From Symsagittifera roscoffensis (taxonomy: Eukaryota; Xenacoelomorpha; Acoela; Convolutidae): DNA of 64,000 nucleotides. Position numbers and translations under genes: made by a program. The DNA lies in NCBI RefSeq assembly GCF_963678635.1, contig NC_087062.1, forward strand, positions 50,606,178 to 50,670,177, read 5' to 3'. This document shows, piece by piece, positions 44,089 to 54,554 of this stretch (position 1 is its first letter; each line of letters begins with the position of its first letter). The notes under the pieces are model-generated. The model searched no databases. It saw only the letters and a list, made by a program, of their open reading frames with translations, and was not told where the DNA came from.

Positions 44089-44160
44089 TGGGATGTACCT
44101 CAAATGGTAGAGCGATGGCTTTGCATTCGAGAGGTACGGGGATTGATGCCCGGATCTCCA
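44089..44160 (+). pseudogene. tRNA-Ala(TGC)-like
   Basis: TACCTC A-box start, anticodon stem ATGGC/TCGAG, and one T-stem base lost. Confidence 0.56.
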
Positions 44161-44321
44161 AAGGTAATCACTATCTGCAGATAATCTATTGCATATTAAA
44201 ACTCCTAACAAGTAGATTTTCTGCGAACGAAAAGAAAAACTTCACAGTTGCTGGCTAAGCGAAAAAAATAACCTCTTGTTTGCCGACTGAAACAAAAGCT
44301 TCCTCGACAGTTCTAAACTAT

Positions 44322-44394
44322 GGGGATGTATCTCAAATGGTAGAGCGCTCGCTTTGCATGCGAGAGGTACGGGGATTGATGCCCCGGATCTCCA
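44322..44394 (+). tRNA. tRNA-Ala(TGC)-like
   Basis: G10 changed to T in the A box (TATCTC). G66. All else paired. Confidence 0.55.
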
Positions 44395-44523
44395 AAAGGT
44401 AATCACTATCTGCAGATAATCTATTGCATATTGAAACTCTTAACAAGTAGATTGATGCCCGAAGAAAAACTTCACAGAAAATCTGCAGATAGTGATAAAG
44501 GTGCAAAACTATCTGCAAAACTT

Positions 44524-44558
44524 CTGCAGATAGTGATAAAGGTAATCACTATCTGCAG
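44524..44558. repeat. Perfect 14 bp inverted repeat
   Basis: Second copy of the palindrome at 43914. Confidence 0.9.
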
Positions 44559-44700
44559 ATATTCTATTGCATATTTCAAACTCCTAACAAGTAGAATTTC
44601 GGCGAACGAAAAGAAAAACTTCACAGTTGCTGGCTAAGCGAAATTAATAACCTCTTGTTTGCCGACTGAAACAAAAGCTTCCTCCACAGTTCTAAACTAT

Positions 44701-44773
44701 GGGGATGTAGCTCAAATGGTAGAGCGCTCGCTTTGCATGCGAGAGGTACGGGGATTGATGCCCCGGATCTCCA
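44701..44773 (+). tRNA. tRNA-Ala(TGC)
   Basis: Only G7-G66 is unpaired. T loop ATTGATG. The downstream spacer is truncated to ATAATGCAGATAATC. Confidence 0.66.
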
Positions 44774-44922
44774 TAATGCAGATAATCTATTGCATATTGA
44801 AACTCCTAACAAGTAGATTTTCTGCGAACGAAAAGAAAAACTTCACAGTTGCTGGCTAAGCGAAAAAAATAACCTCTTGTTTGCCGACTGAAACAAAAGC
44901 TTCCTCGACAGTTCTAAACTAT

Positions 44923-44995
44923 GGTGATGTAGCTTAAATGGTAGAGCGCTCGCTTTGCATGCGAGAGGTACGGGGATGGATGCCCCGGATCTCCA
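44923..44995 (+). pseudogene. tRNA-Ala(TGC)-like
   Basis: GGTGATG loses G3:U70. AGCTTAAATGG A box. G66. Confidence 0.58.
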
Positions 44996-45110
44996 AAAGT
45001 TAATCACTATCTGCAGATAATCTATTGCATATTGAAACTCCTAACAAGTAGATTGATGCCCCGAAGAAAAACTTCACAGAAAATGTGCAGATAGTGATAA
45101 AGGTGCAAAA

Positions 45111-45146
45111 CTTCTCATATAGTGATAAAGGTAATCACTATCTGCA
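45111..45146. repeat. Degenerate copy of the palindrome
   Basis: The left arm has decayed to CTTCTCATATAGTGAT; the right arm ATCACTATCTGCAG is intact. Confidence 0.75.
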
Positions 45147-45288
45147 GATAATCTATTGCATATTGAAACTCCTAACAAGTAGATTTTCTGCGAACGAAAA
45201 GAAAAACTTCACAGTTGCTGGCTAAGCGAAATTAATAACCTCTTGTTTGCCGACTGAAACAAAAGCTTCCTCGACAGTTCTAAACTAT

Positions 45289-45361
45289 GGGGATGTAGCT
45301 CAAATGGTAGAGCGCTCCCTTTGCATACGAGAGGTACGGGGATTGATGCCCCGGATCTCCA
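45289..45361 (+). pseudogene. tRNA-Ala(TGC)-like
   Basis: Anticodon stem CTCCC/ACGAG has two mismatches. G66. Confidence 0.58.
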
Positions 45362-45522
45362 AAGGTAATCACTATCTGCAGATAATCTATTGCATATTGA
45401 AACTCCTAACAAGTAGATTTTCTGCGAACGAAAAGAAAAACTTCACAGTTGCTGGCTAAGCGAAAAAAATAACCTCTTGTTTGCCGACTGAAACAAAAGC
45501 TTCCTCGACAGTTCTTAACTAT

Positions 45523-45595
45523 GGGGATGTAGCTCAAATGGTAGAGCGCTGACTTTGCATGCGAGAGGTACGGGGATTGATGCCCCGGATCTCCA
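45523..45595 (+). pseudogene. tRNA-Ala(TGC)-like
   Basis: Anticodon stem CTGAC/GCGAG is mismatched. G66. Confidence 0.58.
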
Positions 45596-45805
45596 AAAAG
45601 TAATCACTATCTGCAGATAATCTATTGCATATTGAAACTCCTAACAAGTAGATTGATGCCCCGGATCTCCAAAAGGTAATCACTATCTGCAGATAATCTA
45701 TTGCATATTGAAACTCCTAACAAGTAGATTTTCTGCGAAGGAAAAGAAAAACTTCACAGAAATTCTGCAGCTAGTGATAAAGGTGCAAAACTATCTGCAA
45801 AACTT

Positions 45806-45840
45806 CTGCAGATAGTGATAAAGGTAATCACTATCTGCAG
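45806..45840. repeat. Perfect 14 bp inverted repeat
   Basis: Copy of the palindrome at 43914. Confidence 0.9.
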
Positions 45841-45981
45841 ATAATCTATTGCATATTGAAACTCCTAACAAGTAGATTTTCTGCGAACGAAAATAAAAAC
45901 TTCACAGTTGCTGGCTAAGCGAAATTAATAACCTCTTGTTTGCCGACTGAAACAAAAGCTTCCTCGACAGTTCTAAACTAT

Positions 45982-46054
45982 GGGGATGTAGCTCAAATGG
46001 TAGAGCGCTCGCTTTGCATGCGAGAGGTGCGGGGATCGATGCCCGGAATATCCA
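45982..46054 (+). pseudogene. tRNA-Ala(TGC)-like
   Basis: 5' two-thirds are consensus. The T stem 3' side and acceptor have changed to CCCGGAATATCCA. Confidence 0.58.
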
Positions 46055-46420
46055 CAACTAGAGCCATTCATCAAATGGCAATCACGATCTCCAGATAATC
46101 TATTTCATATTGAAATTCCTAACAAGTAGATTTTCGGCGAATGAAAAGAAAAGCTTCATAGTTGCTTACTAAGCGAAAAAAAATTCCGCGAGATTTGATA
46201 GACATGGGATATAGGTCGAATGGTAGAGCGCCTACTTAGCAAGCCAGAAGTACGGGGAGCAATACCCCGCATCTCCGAAGTTAAGGACATAGAGCAATTA
46301 ATTAACTTTCTTCAGAAAACTACCTTTATTGAAGTCTTATACAAGAAACACCTTCCATGAGGAATTTTAACCTCTTGTTTGCCGACTGAAACAAAAGCTT
46401 CCTCGACGGTTTGTAATCAT

Positions 46421-46493
46421 GGGGATGTAGCTCAAATGGTAGAGCGCTGGCTTTGCATGCGAGAGGTACGGGGATTGATGCCCCGGATCTCCA
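46421..46493 (+). pseudogene. tRNA-Ala(TGC)-like
   Basis: Anticodon stem CTGGC/GCGAG has one mismatch. G66. T loop ATTGATG. Confidence 0.6.
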
Positions 46494-46724
46494 AAAGGTA
46501 ATCACTATCTGCAGATAATCTATTGCATATTGAAACTCCTAACAAGTAGATTGATGCCCCGGATACGGGGATTGATGCCCCGGATCTCCAAAAGGTAATC
46601 ACTATCTGCAGATAATCTATTGCATATTGAAACTCCTAACAAGTAGATTTTCTGCGAACGAAAAGAAAAACTTCACAGAAATTCTGCAGATAGTGATAAA
46701 GTTGCAAAACTATCTGCAAAACTT

Positions 46725-46759
46725 CTGCAGATAGTGATAAAGGTAATCACTATCTGCAG
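46725..46759. repeat. Perfect 14 bp inverted repeat
   Basis: Last copy of the palindrome at 43914. Confidence 0.9.
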
Positions 46760-46899
46760 ATAATCTATTGCATATTGAAACTCCTAACAAGTAGATTTTC
46801 TGCGAACGAAAAGAAAACTTCACAGTTGCTGGCTAAGCGAAATTAATAACCTCTTGTTTGCCGACTGAAACAAAAGCTTCCTCGACAGTTCTAAACTAT

Positions 46900-46972
46900 G
46901 GGGATGTAGCTCAAATGGTAGAGCGCTCGCTTTGCATGCGAGAGGTGCGGGGATCGATGCGCGGAATATCCA
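46900..46972 (+). pseudogene. tRNA-Ala(TGC)-like
   Basis: Like 45982 but with GATGCGCGGAATATCCA at the 3' end. Confidence 0.57.
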
Positions 46973-47338
46973 AAACTAGAGCCACTCATCAAATGGTAAT
47001 CACGATCTCCAGATAATCTATTGCATATTGAAATTCCTAACAAGTAGATTTTCTGGGAACGAAAAGAAAAGCTTCATAGTTGCTGACTAAGCGAAAAAAA
47101 ATTCCGCGAGATTTGATAGACATGGGATATAGGTCGAATGGTAGAGCGCCTACTTAGCAAGCCAGAAGTACGGGGAGCAATACCCCGCATCTCCGAAGTT
47201 AAGGACATAGAGCAATTAATTAACTTTCTTCAGAAAACTACCTTTATTGAAGTCTTATACAAGAAACACCTTCCAAGAGGAATTTTAACATCTTGTTTGC
47301 CGACTGAAACAAAAGCTTCCTCGACAGTTTGTAATCAT

Positions 47339-47411
47339 GGGGATGTAGCTCAAATGGTAGAGCGCTCGCGTAGCAGACGAGAGGTACGGGGTTCAATGCT
47401 ACGCATCTCCA
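47339..47411 (+). pseudogene. tRNA-Ala(AGC)-like
   Basis: Anticodon arm CTCGC/GTAGCAG/ACGAG, T arm CGGGG/TTCAATG/CTACG. Note the regained TTC start of the T loop. Confidence 0.58.
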
Positions 47412-47703
47412 AAACTTCAGCCACTCATCAAATGGTAATCACGATCTCCAGATATTCTATTGCATATTGAAATTCCTAACAAGTTGATTTTCTGCGAACG
47501 AAAAGAAAAGCTTCATAGTTGCTGACTAAGCGAAAAAAAAATTCCGCGAAATTTGATAGACATGGGATATATGTCGAATGGTAGAGCGCCTACTTAGCAA
47601 GCCAGAAGTACGGGGAGCAATACCCCGCATCTCCAAAGTTAAGGACCTCGAGCAATTAATTAAAATTCTTCAGAAAACTACTGATTATTGAAGTATTATT
47701 CAA

Positions 47704-47836
47704 GAAATACCTTCCCAGAAAAATTTTATAACCTCTTGTTTGCCGACTGAATATTGAACTCTTAAACAAGAAATACCTTCCCAGAAAATTTATAACCTCT
47801 TGTTTGCCGACTGAAACAAAAGCTTCCTCGACAGTT
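47704..47836 (+). repeat. 66 bp tandem duplication inside a spacer
   Basis: GAAATACCTTCCCAG...TTTGCCGACTGAA occurs twice in a row in the spacer before the A unit at 47841. The same duplication is present in the next dimer (about 48,207-48,320), so the two dimers share a recent ancestor. Confidence 0.8.
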
Positions 47837-47840
47837 TCAT

Positions 47841-47913
47841 GGGGATGTAGCTCAAATGGTAGAGCGCTCGCGTAGCAGTCGAGAGGTACGGGGTTCAATG
47901 CTACGCATCTCCA
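47841..47913 (+). pseudogene. tRNA-Ala(AGC)-like, sister of 47339
   Basis: Same body with TCGAG as the 3' anticodon strand. Confidence 0.58.
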
Positions 47914-48346
47914 AAACTTCAGCCACTCATCAAATGGTAATCACGATCTCCAGATATTCTATTGCATATTGAAATTCCTAACAAGTTGATTTTCTGCGAA
48001 CGAAAAGAAAAGCTTCATAGTTGCTGACTAAGCGAAAAAAAAATTCCGCGAAATTCGATAGACATGGGATATAGGTCGAATGGTAGAGCGCCTACTTAGC
48101 AAGCCAGAAGTATGGGAGCAATACCCCGCATCTCCAAAGTTAAGGACCTCGAGCAATTAATTAAAATTCTTCAGAAAACTACTGATTATTGAAGTATTAT
48201 TCAAGAAATACCTTCCCAGAAAAATTTTATAACCTCTTGTTTGCCGACTGAATATTGAACTCTTAAACAAGAAATACCTTCCCAGAAAATTTATAAACTC
48301 GTGTTTGCCGACTGAAACAAAAGCTTCCTCGACAGTACTAATCTAT

Positions 48347-48419
48347 GAGGATGTAGCTCAAATGGTAGAGCGCTCGCTTTGCATGCGAGAGGTACGGGGA
48401 GCGATGCCCTGGATCTCGA
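48347..48419 (+). pseudogene. tRNA-Ala(TGC)-like
   Basis: GAGGATG acceptor, 3' side GATCTCG, T loop AGCGATG. Confidence 0.57.
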
Positions 48420-48784
48420 AAACTAGAGCCACTCATCAAATGGTAATCACTATCTCCAGATAACTTATGGCATATTGGAATTCCTAACAAGTAGATTTTC
48501 TGCGAACGAAAAGAAAAGCTTCATAGTTGCTGACTAAGCGAAAAAAAAATCCGCGAGATTTGATAGACATGGGATATAGGTCGAATGGTAGAGCGCCTAC
48601 TTAGCAAGCCAGAAGAACGTAGAGCAATACCCCTATCTCCGAAGTTTAGGACAAAGAGCAATTAATTAACTTTCTTCAGAAAACTACTGAATATTGAAGT
48701 CTTTTCAAGAAACACCTTCCAAGGAAAATTTTAAACTCTTATTTGCCGACTGAAACAAAAGCTTCCTCGACAGTTTTAAACTAT

Positions 48785-48857
48785 GGGGATGTAGCTCATT
48801 TGGTAGAGCGCTCGTTTAGCATACGAGAGGTACGGGGATCTATGCCCCGCATCTCCA
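48785..48857 (+). tRNA. tRNA-Ala(AGC) with covarying stem
   Basis: Anticodon arm CTCGT/TTAGCAT/ACGAG: the usual C31-G39 pair has become T31-A39. All stems are paired. T loop ATCTATG. Confidence 0.7.
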
Positions 48858-49221
48858 AATCTAGAGTCACTCATCAAATGGTAATCATTATCTCCAGATA
48901 ATCTATTGCATATTGAAATTCCTAACAAGTAGATTTTCTGCGAACGAAAAAAAACTTCATAGTTGCTGACTCAGCCAAAAAAAATCCGCGAGATTTGATA
49001 GACATGGGATATAGGTCGAATGGTAGAGAGCCTACTTAGCAAGCCAGAAGTACTGGGGAGCAATACCCCGCATCTCCGAAGTTAAGGACATAGAGCAATT
49101 AATTAACTTTCTTCAGAAAACTACCTTTATTGAAGTCTTATACAAGAAACGCCTTCCAAGAAGAATTTTAACCTCTTGTTTGCCGACTGAAACAAAAGCT
49201 TCCTCCACAGTTTGTAATCAT

Positions 49222-49294
49222 GGGGGTGTAGCTCAAATGGTAGAGCGCTCGTGTAGCAGACGAGAGGTACGGGGATCAATGCTACGCATCTCCA
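49222..49294 (+). tRNA. tRNA-Ala(AGC)-like with covarying stem
   Basis: CTCGT/GTAGCAG/ACGAG, again T31-A39. The loop has G at 32. T stem CGGGG/CTACG has one mismatch and one wobble. Acceptor GGGGGTG. Confidence 0.55.
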
Positions 49295-49647
49295 AAACTT
49301 CAGCCACTCATCAAATGGTAATCACGATCTCCAGATATTCTATTGCATATTGAAATTCCTAACAAGTAGATTTTCTGCGAACGAAAAGAAAAGCTTCATA
49401 GTTGCTGACTAAGCCAAAAAAAATTCCGCGAGATTTGATAAACATGGGACGTAGGTCAAATGGTAGAGCGCACACTTAGCAAGCCAGAAAAACGGGGAGC
49501 AATACCCAGCATCTCCGAAAGTAAGGACATCGAGCAATTAATTAAATTTCTTCAGAAAACTACTGAATATTGAAGTCTTATACAAGAAAAATTTTAACCT
49601 CTTGTTTGCCGACTGAAACAAAAGCTTCCTCGACAATTTGAAATCAT

Positions 49648-49720
49648 GGGGAGGTAGCTCAAATAGTAGAGCGCTCGCTTAGCATGCGAGAGTTACGGTG
49701 ATCAATGCCCCGCATCTCCA
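49648..49720 (+). pseudogene. tRNA-Ala(AGC)-like
   Basis: GGGGAGG acceptor, D loop AAATAGTA, T stem CGGTG/CCCCG. Confidence 0.57.
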
Positions 49721-49794
49721 AATTTAGAGCCACTCAGCAAATGGTAATCACTATCTCCATATAATCTTTCGCATATTGAAATCCCTAGCAAGTG

Positions 49795-49820
49795 CGTTCG
49801 CATTTTCTTTTCTGCGAACG
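49795..49820. repeat. 8 bp perfect hairpin in a spacer
   Basis: CGTTCGCA, ten-base loop TTTTCTTTTC, TGCGAACG. It is produced by a short inverted insertion next to the conserved TCTGCGAACG motif. Unique in the window. Confidence 0.8.
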
Positions 49821-50098
49821 AAAAAAAAAACTTCAGAGTTGCTGACTAAGCGAAAAAAAAATTCCGAGAGATTTGATAAACATGGGATGTAGGTCGAATG
49901 GTAGAGCGCCTACTTAGCAAGCCAGAAGTACGGCGAGCAATACCCCGCATCTCCGAAGTTAAGGACATCGAGCAATTAATTAACTTTCTTCAGAAAACTA
50001 CTGAATATTGCAGTCTTATACAAGAAACACCTTCCAAAAAAAATTTCGCCTCTTGTTCGCCGACTGAAACAAAAGATTCTTCGACAGTTTTAAATCAT

Positions 50099-50171
50099 TG
50101 GTATGTAGCTCAAATGGTAGAGAGCTCGCTTAGCATGCGAGAGGTACATGGATCAATACCCCGCATCTCCG
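50099..50171 (+). pseudogene. tRNA-Ala(AGC)-like
   Basis: TGGTATG acceptor, GAGA D stem, T arm CATGG/ATCAATA/CCCCG, discriminator G. It is followed directly by another A unit, so a half-dimer has been lost. Confidence 0.57.
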
Positions 50172-50315
50172 AAGTTTAGGACATAGAGCAATTAATTAAC
50201 TTTCTTCAGAAAACTACTGAATATTGAAGTCTTTTACAAGAAACACCTTCCAAGGAAAATTTTAAACTCTTATTTGCCGACTGAAACAAAAGCTTCCTCG
50301 ACAGTTGTAAACTAT

Positions 50316-50388
50316 GGGGATGTAGCTCAATTGGTAGAGCGCTCGCTTAGCATACGAGAGGTACGGGGATCAATGCCCCGCATCTCCA
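50316..50388 (+). tRNA. tRNA-Ala(AGC)
   Basis: Acceptor, D and T stems perfect. The anticodon stem has a single C31-A39 mismatch. D loop AATTGGTA. Confidence 0.68.
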
Positions 50389-50755
50389 AAAATTGAGCCA
50401 CTCATCAAATGGTAATCACTATCGCCAGATAATCTATTGCATATTTAAATTCCTAACAAGTGGATTTTTTGCGAACGAAAAGAAAGAGTTCATAGTTGCT
50501 GACTAAGCGAAAAAAAAGTCCGCGAGATTTGATGAACATGGGATGTAGGTCAAATGGTAGAGCGCACACTTAGCAAGCCAGAAAAACGGGGAGCAAAACC
50601 AAGCATCTCCGAAAGTAAGGACATCGAGCAATTGACTAAATTTCTTCAGAAAACTACTGAATTTTGAAGTCTCATACAAGAAATACCTTCCCAGAAAAAT
50701 TTTAACCTCTTGTTTGCCGACTGAAACAAAAGCTTCCTCGACAATTTTAAATCAT

Positions 50756-50828
50756 GGGGATGTAGCTCAAATAGTAGAGCGCTCGCTTAGCATGCGAGAG
50801 TTACGGTGATCAATGCCCCGCATCTCCA
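50756..50828 (+). tRNA. tRNA-Ala(AGC)-like
   Basis: G18 lost (AAATAGTA) and one T-stem mismatch (CGGTG). The rest is paired. Confidence 0.56.
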
Positions 50829-51194
50829 AAAATTGAGCCACTCATCAAATGGTAATCACTATCGCCAGATAATCTATTGCATATTTAAATTCCTAACAAG
50901 TGGATTTTTTGCGAACGAAAAGAAAGAGTTCATAGTTGCTGACTAAGCGAAAAAAAAGTCCGCGAGATTTGATGAACATGGGATGTAGGTCAAATGGTAG
51001 AGCGCCTACTTAGCAAGCCAGAAGTACGGGGAGCAATACCCCGCATCTCCGAAGTTAAGGAAATCGAGCAATTAATTAACTTTCTTCAGAAAAAAAATAA
51101 ATATTGAAGTCTTATACAAGAAACACCTTCCAAAAAAAATTTCGCCTCTTGTTCGCCGACTGAAACAAAAGATTCTTCGACAGTTTTAAATCAT

Positions 51195-51267
51195 TGGGAT
51201 GTAGCTCAAATGGTAGAGAGCTCGCTTAGCATGCGAGAGGTACGGGGATCAATGCCTCGCATCTCCA
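51195..51267 (+). pseudogene. tRNA-Ala(AGC)-like
   Basis: TGGGATG start, GAGA D stem, CCTCG T stem. Confidence 0.57.
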
Positions 51268-51448
51268 ACACTTGAGCCACTCATCAAATGGTAATCACGA
51301 TCTCCAGATAATCTATTGCATATTGAAATTCCTAACAAATAGATTTTCTGCGAACAAAAAGAAAAACTTCATAGTTTCTGACTATGCGAAAAAAAATTCC
51401 GCGAGATTCTTATCAAATTCGGCGAGATTTGATTAAAAAAAATCCGCG

Positions 51449-51521
51449 AGATTTGTAGCTCAAATGTTAGTGCGCTCGCTTAGCATGCGAGAGGTACGGG
51501 GATCAATGCCCCGCATCTTCA
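51449..51521 (+). pseudogene. tRNA-Ala(AGC)-like without 5' acceptor
   Basis: The spacer motif CGCGAGATTTG runs straight into TAGCTCAAATG, so the acceptor 5' strand is deleted. Three CGAGATT motifs lie just upstream (51,401-51,455). Confidence 0.65.
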
Positions 51522-51887
51522 AATTTAGAGCCACTCATCAAATGGTTATCACTATCTCCACATAACTTATTGCATTTTGAAATTCCTAATAAGTAGATTT
51601 TCTGCGAACGAAAAGAAAAACTTCATAGTTGCTGACTAAGCGAAAAAAAATTCCGCGACATTTGATAAATATGGGATGTAGGTCAAATGGTAAAGCGCCC
51701 ACTTATCAAGCCAGAAACACGGGAGCACTACCCCGCATCTCCAAAGTTAAGCACATCGAGTATTTAATTAACTTTCTTCAGAAAACTACTGAATATTGAA
51801 ATCCCATACAAGAAATACCTTCCCAGAAAACTCATAACCTCTTGTTTGCCGACTGAAACAAAAGCTTCCTCGACGGTTCTAAACTGT

Positions 51888-51960
51888 GGGGAAGTAGCTC
51901 AAATAGTAGAGCTCTCGCTTTGCATGCGAGAGGTACGGTGATCGATGCCCCGCATCTCCA
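51888..51960 (+). pseudogene. tRNA-Ala(TGC)-like
   Basis: GGGGAAG acceptor, AAATAGTA D loop, CGGTG T stem. Confidence 0.58.
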
Positions 51961-52327
51961 AAACTAGAGCCACTCATCAAATGGTAATCACTATCTGCAG
52001 ATAATCTATTGCATATTGAAATTCCTAACAAGTAGATTTTCTGCGAACGAAAAAAAAAACTTCATAGTTGCTGACTAAGCGAAAAAAAAATTCCGAGAGA
52101 TTTGATAAACATGGGATGTAGGTCGAATGGTAGAGCGCCTACTTAGCAAGCCAGAAGTACGGCGAGCAATACCCCGCATCTCCGAAGTTAAGGACATCGA
52201 GCAATTAATTAACTTTCTTCAGAAAACTACTGAATATTGCAGTCTTATACAAGAAACACCTTCCAAAAAAAATTTCGCCTCTTGTTCGCCGACTGAAACA
52301 AAAGATTCTTCGACAGTTTTAAATCAT

Positions 52328-52400
52328 TGGTATGTAGCTCAAATGGTAGAGAGCTCGCTTAGCATGCGAGAGGTACATGGATCAATACCCCGCATCTCCG
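52328..52400 (+). pseudogene. Copy of 50099
   Basis: Identical body to its partner 2229 bp upstream. Confidence 0.57.
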
Positions 52401-52544
52401 AAGTTTAGGACATAGAGCAATTAATTAACTTTCTTCAGAAAACTACTGAATATTGAAGTCTTTTACAAGAAACACCTTCCAAGGAAAATTTTAAACTCTT
52501 ATTTGCCGACTGAAACAAAAGCTTCCTCGACAGTTGTAAACTAT

Positions 52545-52617
52545 GGGGATGTAGCTCAATTGGTAGAGCGCTCGCTTAGCATACGAGAGGTACGGGGATC
52601 AATGCCCCGCATCTCCA
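52545..52617 (+). tRNA. tRNA-Ala(AGC), copy of 50316
   Basis: Same single C31-A39 mismatch. Confidence 0.68.
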
Positions 52618-52983
52618 AAAATTGAGCCACTCATCAAATGGTAATCACTATCGCCAGATAATCTATTGCATATTTAAATTCGTAACAAGTGGATTTTTTG
52701 CGAACGAAAAGAAAGAGTTCATAGTTGCTGACTAAGCGAAAAAAAAGTCCGCGAGATTTGATGAACATGGGATGTAGGTCAAATGGTAGAGCGCACACTT
52801 AGCAAGCCAGAAAAACGGGGAGCAAAATCCAGCATCTCCAAAAGTAAGGACATCGAGCAATTGATTAAATTTCTTCAGAAACTACTGAATTTTGAAGTCT
52901 CATACAAGAAATACCTTCCCAGAAAAATTTTAACCTCTTGTTTGCCGACTGAAACAAAAGCTTCCTCGACAATTTTAAATCAT

Positions 52984-53056
52984 GGGGATGTAGCTCAAAT
53001 AGTAGAGCGCTCGCTTAGCATGCGAGAGTTACGGTGATCAATGCCCCGCATCTCCA
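52984..53056 (+). tRNA. tRNA-Ala(AGC)-like, copy of 50756
   Basis: Same AAATAGTA and CGGTG changes. The 3' flank instead matches 49720. Confidence 0.56.
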
Positions 53057-53423
53057 AATTTAGAGCCACTCAGCAAATGGTAATCACTATCTCCATATAA
53101 TCTTTTGCATATTGAAATTTCTAACAAGTAGATTTTCTGCGAACGAAAAGAAAAACTTCAGAGTTGCCGACTAAGCGAAAAAAAAATTCCGAGAGATTTG
53201 GTAAACATGGGATGTAGGTCGAATGGTAGAGCGCCTACTTAGCAAGCCAGAAGTACGGGGAGCAATACCCCGCATCTCCGAAGTTAAGGAAATCGAGCAA
53301 TTAATTAACTTTCTTCAGAAAAAAAATAAATATTGAAGTCTTATACAAGAAACACCTTCCAAAAAAAATTTCGCCTCTTGTTCGCCGACTGAAACAAAAG
53401 ATTCTTCGACAGTTTTAAATCAT

Positions 53424-53496
53424 TGGGATGTAGCTCAAATGGTAGAGAGCTCGCTTAGCATGCGAGAGGTACGGGGATCAATGCCTCGCATCTCCA
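53424..53496 (+). pseudogene. Copy of 51195
   Basis: Same TGGGATG start and GAGA stem. Confidence 0.57.
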
Positions 53497-53677
53497 ACAC
53501 TTGAGCCACTCATCAAATGGTAATCACGATCTCCAGATAATCTATTGCATATTGAAATTCCTAACAAATAGATTTTCTGCGAACAAAAAGAAAAACTTCA
53601 TAGTTTCTGACTATGCGAAAAAAAATTCCGCGAGATTCTTATCAAATTCGGCGAGATTTGATTAAAAAAAATCCGCG

Positions 53678-53750
53678 AGATTTGTAGCTCAAATGTTAGT
53701 GCGCTCGCTTAGCATGCGAGAGGTACGGGGATCAATGCCCCGCATCTTCA
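53678..53750 (+). pseudogene. Copy of 51449, no 5' acceptor
   Basis: Same fusion of CGAGATTTG to TAGCTC. Confidence 0.65.
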
Positions 53751-54116
53751 AATTTAGAGCCACTCATCAAATGGTTATCACTATCTCCACATAACTTATT
53801 GCATTTTGAAATTCCTAATAAGTAGATTTTCTGCGAACGAAAAGAAAAACTTCATAGTTGCTGACTAAGCGAAAAAAAATTCCGCGACATTTGATAAATA
53901 TGGGATGTAGGTCAAATGGTAAAGCGCCCACTTATCAAGCCAGAAACACGGGAGCACTACCCCGCATCTCCAAAGTTAAGCACATCGAGTATTTAATTAA
54001 CTTTCTTCAGAAAACTACTGAATATTGAAATCCCATACAAGAAATACCTTCCCAGAAAACTCATAACCTCTTGTTTGCCGACTGAAACAAGAGCTTCCTC
54101 GACGGTTCTAAACTGT

Positions 54117-54189
54117 GGGGAAGTAGCTCAAATAGTAGAGCTCTCGCTTTGCATGCGAGAGGTACGGGGATCGATGCCCCGCATCTCCA
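54117..54189 (+). tRNA. tRNA-Ala(TGC)-like, copy of 51888
   Basis: The T stem is consensus CGGGG here, unlike 51888. A6-A67 mismatch and AAATAGTA remain. Confidence 0.57.
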
Positions 54190-54554
54190 AAACTAGAGCC
54201 ACTCATCAAATGGTAATCACTATCTGCAGATAATCTATTGCATATTGAAATTCCTAACAAGTAGATTTTCTGCGAACGAAAAAAAAACTTCATAGTTGCT
54301 GACTAAGCGAAAAAAATTCTGCGAGATTCGATAAACATGGGATGTAGGTCAAATTGTAGAGCGCCCACTTATCAATCCAGAAGTACGGGGAGCAATACCC
54401 CGCATCTCCAAAGTTAAGGACATCGAGTTTTTAAATAACTTTCTTCAGAAAACTACACAATATTGAAATCTTATACAAGAAATACCTTCCCAGAAAATTT
54501 ATAATCTCTTGTTTGCCGACTGAAACAAAAGCTTCCTCGACAGTTTAAAATTAT

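Larger units (their letters stand above)
43450..46850 (+). repeat. Rearranged compact Ala sub-array
   Basis: B units are absent. A units are separated by shortened spacers with detached tRNA 3' fragments (GATTGATGCCCCGGATCTCC) at about 43740-43779, 44452-44461, 45052-45063, 45652-45671 and 46550-46590. Inverted spacer pieces (CTGCAGATAGTGATAAAGG) create palindromes. The spacer has the variant TATCTGCAG and CTGGCTAAGCG throughout. Five similar modules of about 600-900 bp can be seen. Confidence 0.8.
46205..51743 (+). pseudogene. B-type tRNA-Ala pseudogenes, group 4 (11 units)
   Basis: Units at 46205-46277, 47123-47195, 47563-47635, 48065-48136, 48570-48641, 49005-49078, 49445-49517, 49883-49955, 50539-50611, 50979-51051, 51672-51743. 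All read AGC except 51672 (ATC). Several share ATATAGGTCGAATGG, a local variant. 48065 and 48570 lack one T-arm base, and 49005 has gained one. Confidence 0.72.
49810..52038 (+). repeat. 2.23 kb segmental duplication, copy 1
   Basis: About five dimers, including the unusual truncated unit at 51449, recur 2229 bp downstream almost unchanged. Around 50,818-50,980 the two copies differ in a patch, and copy 2 there resembles 49,720 instead. That pattern fits gene conversion. Confidence 0.85.
52039..54270 (+). repeat. 2.23 kb segmental duplication, copy 2
   Basis: Second copy of the segment beginning at 49810. The units at 52328, 52545, 52768, 53424, 53678, 53901 and 54117 pair with 50099, 50316, 50539, 51195, 51449, 51672 and 51888. 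Confidence 0.85.
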
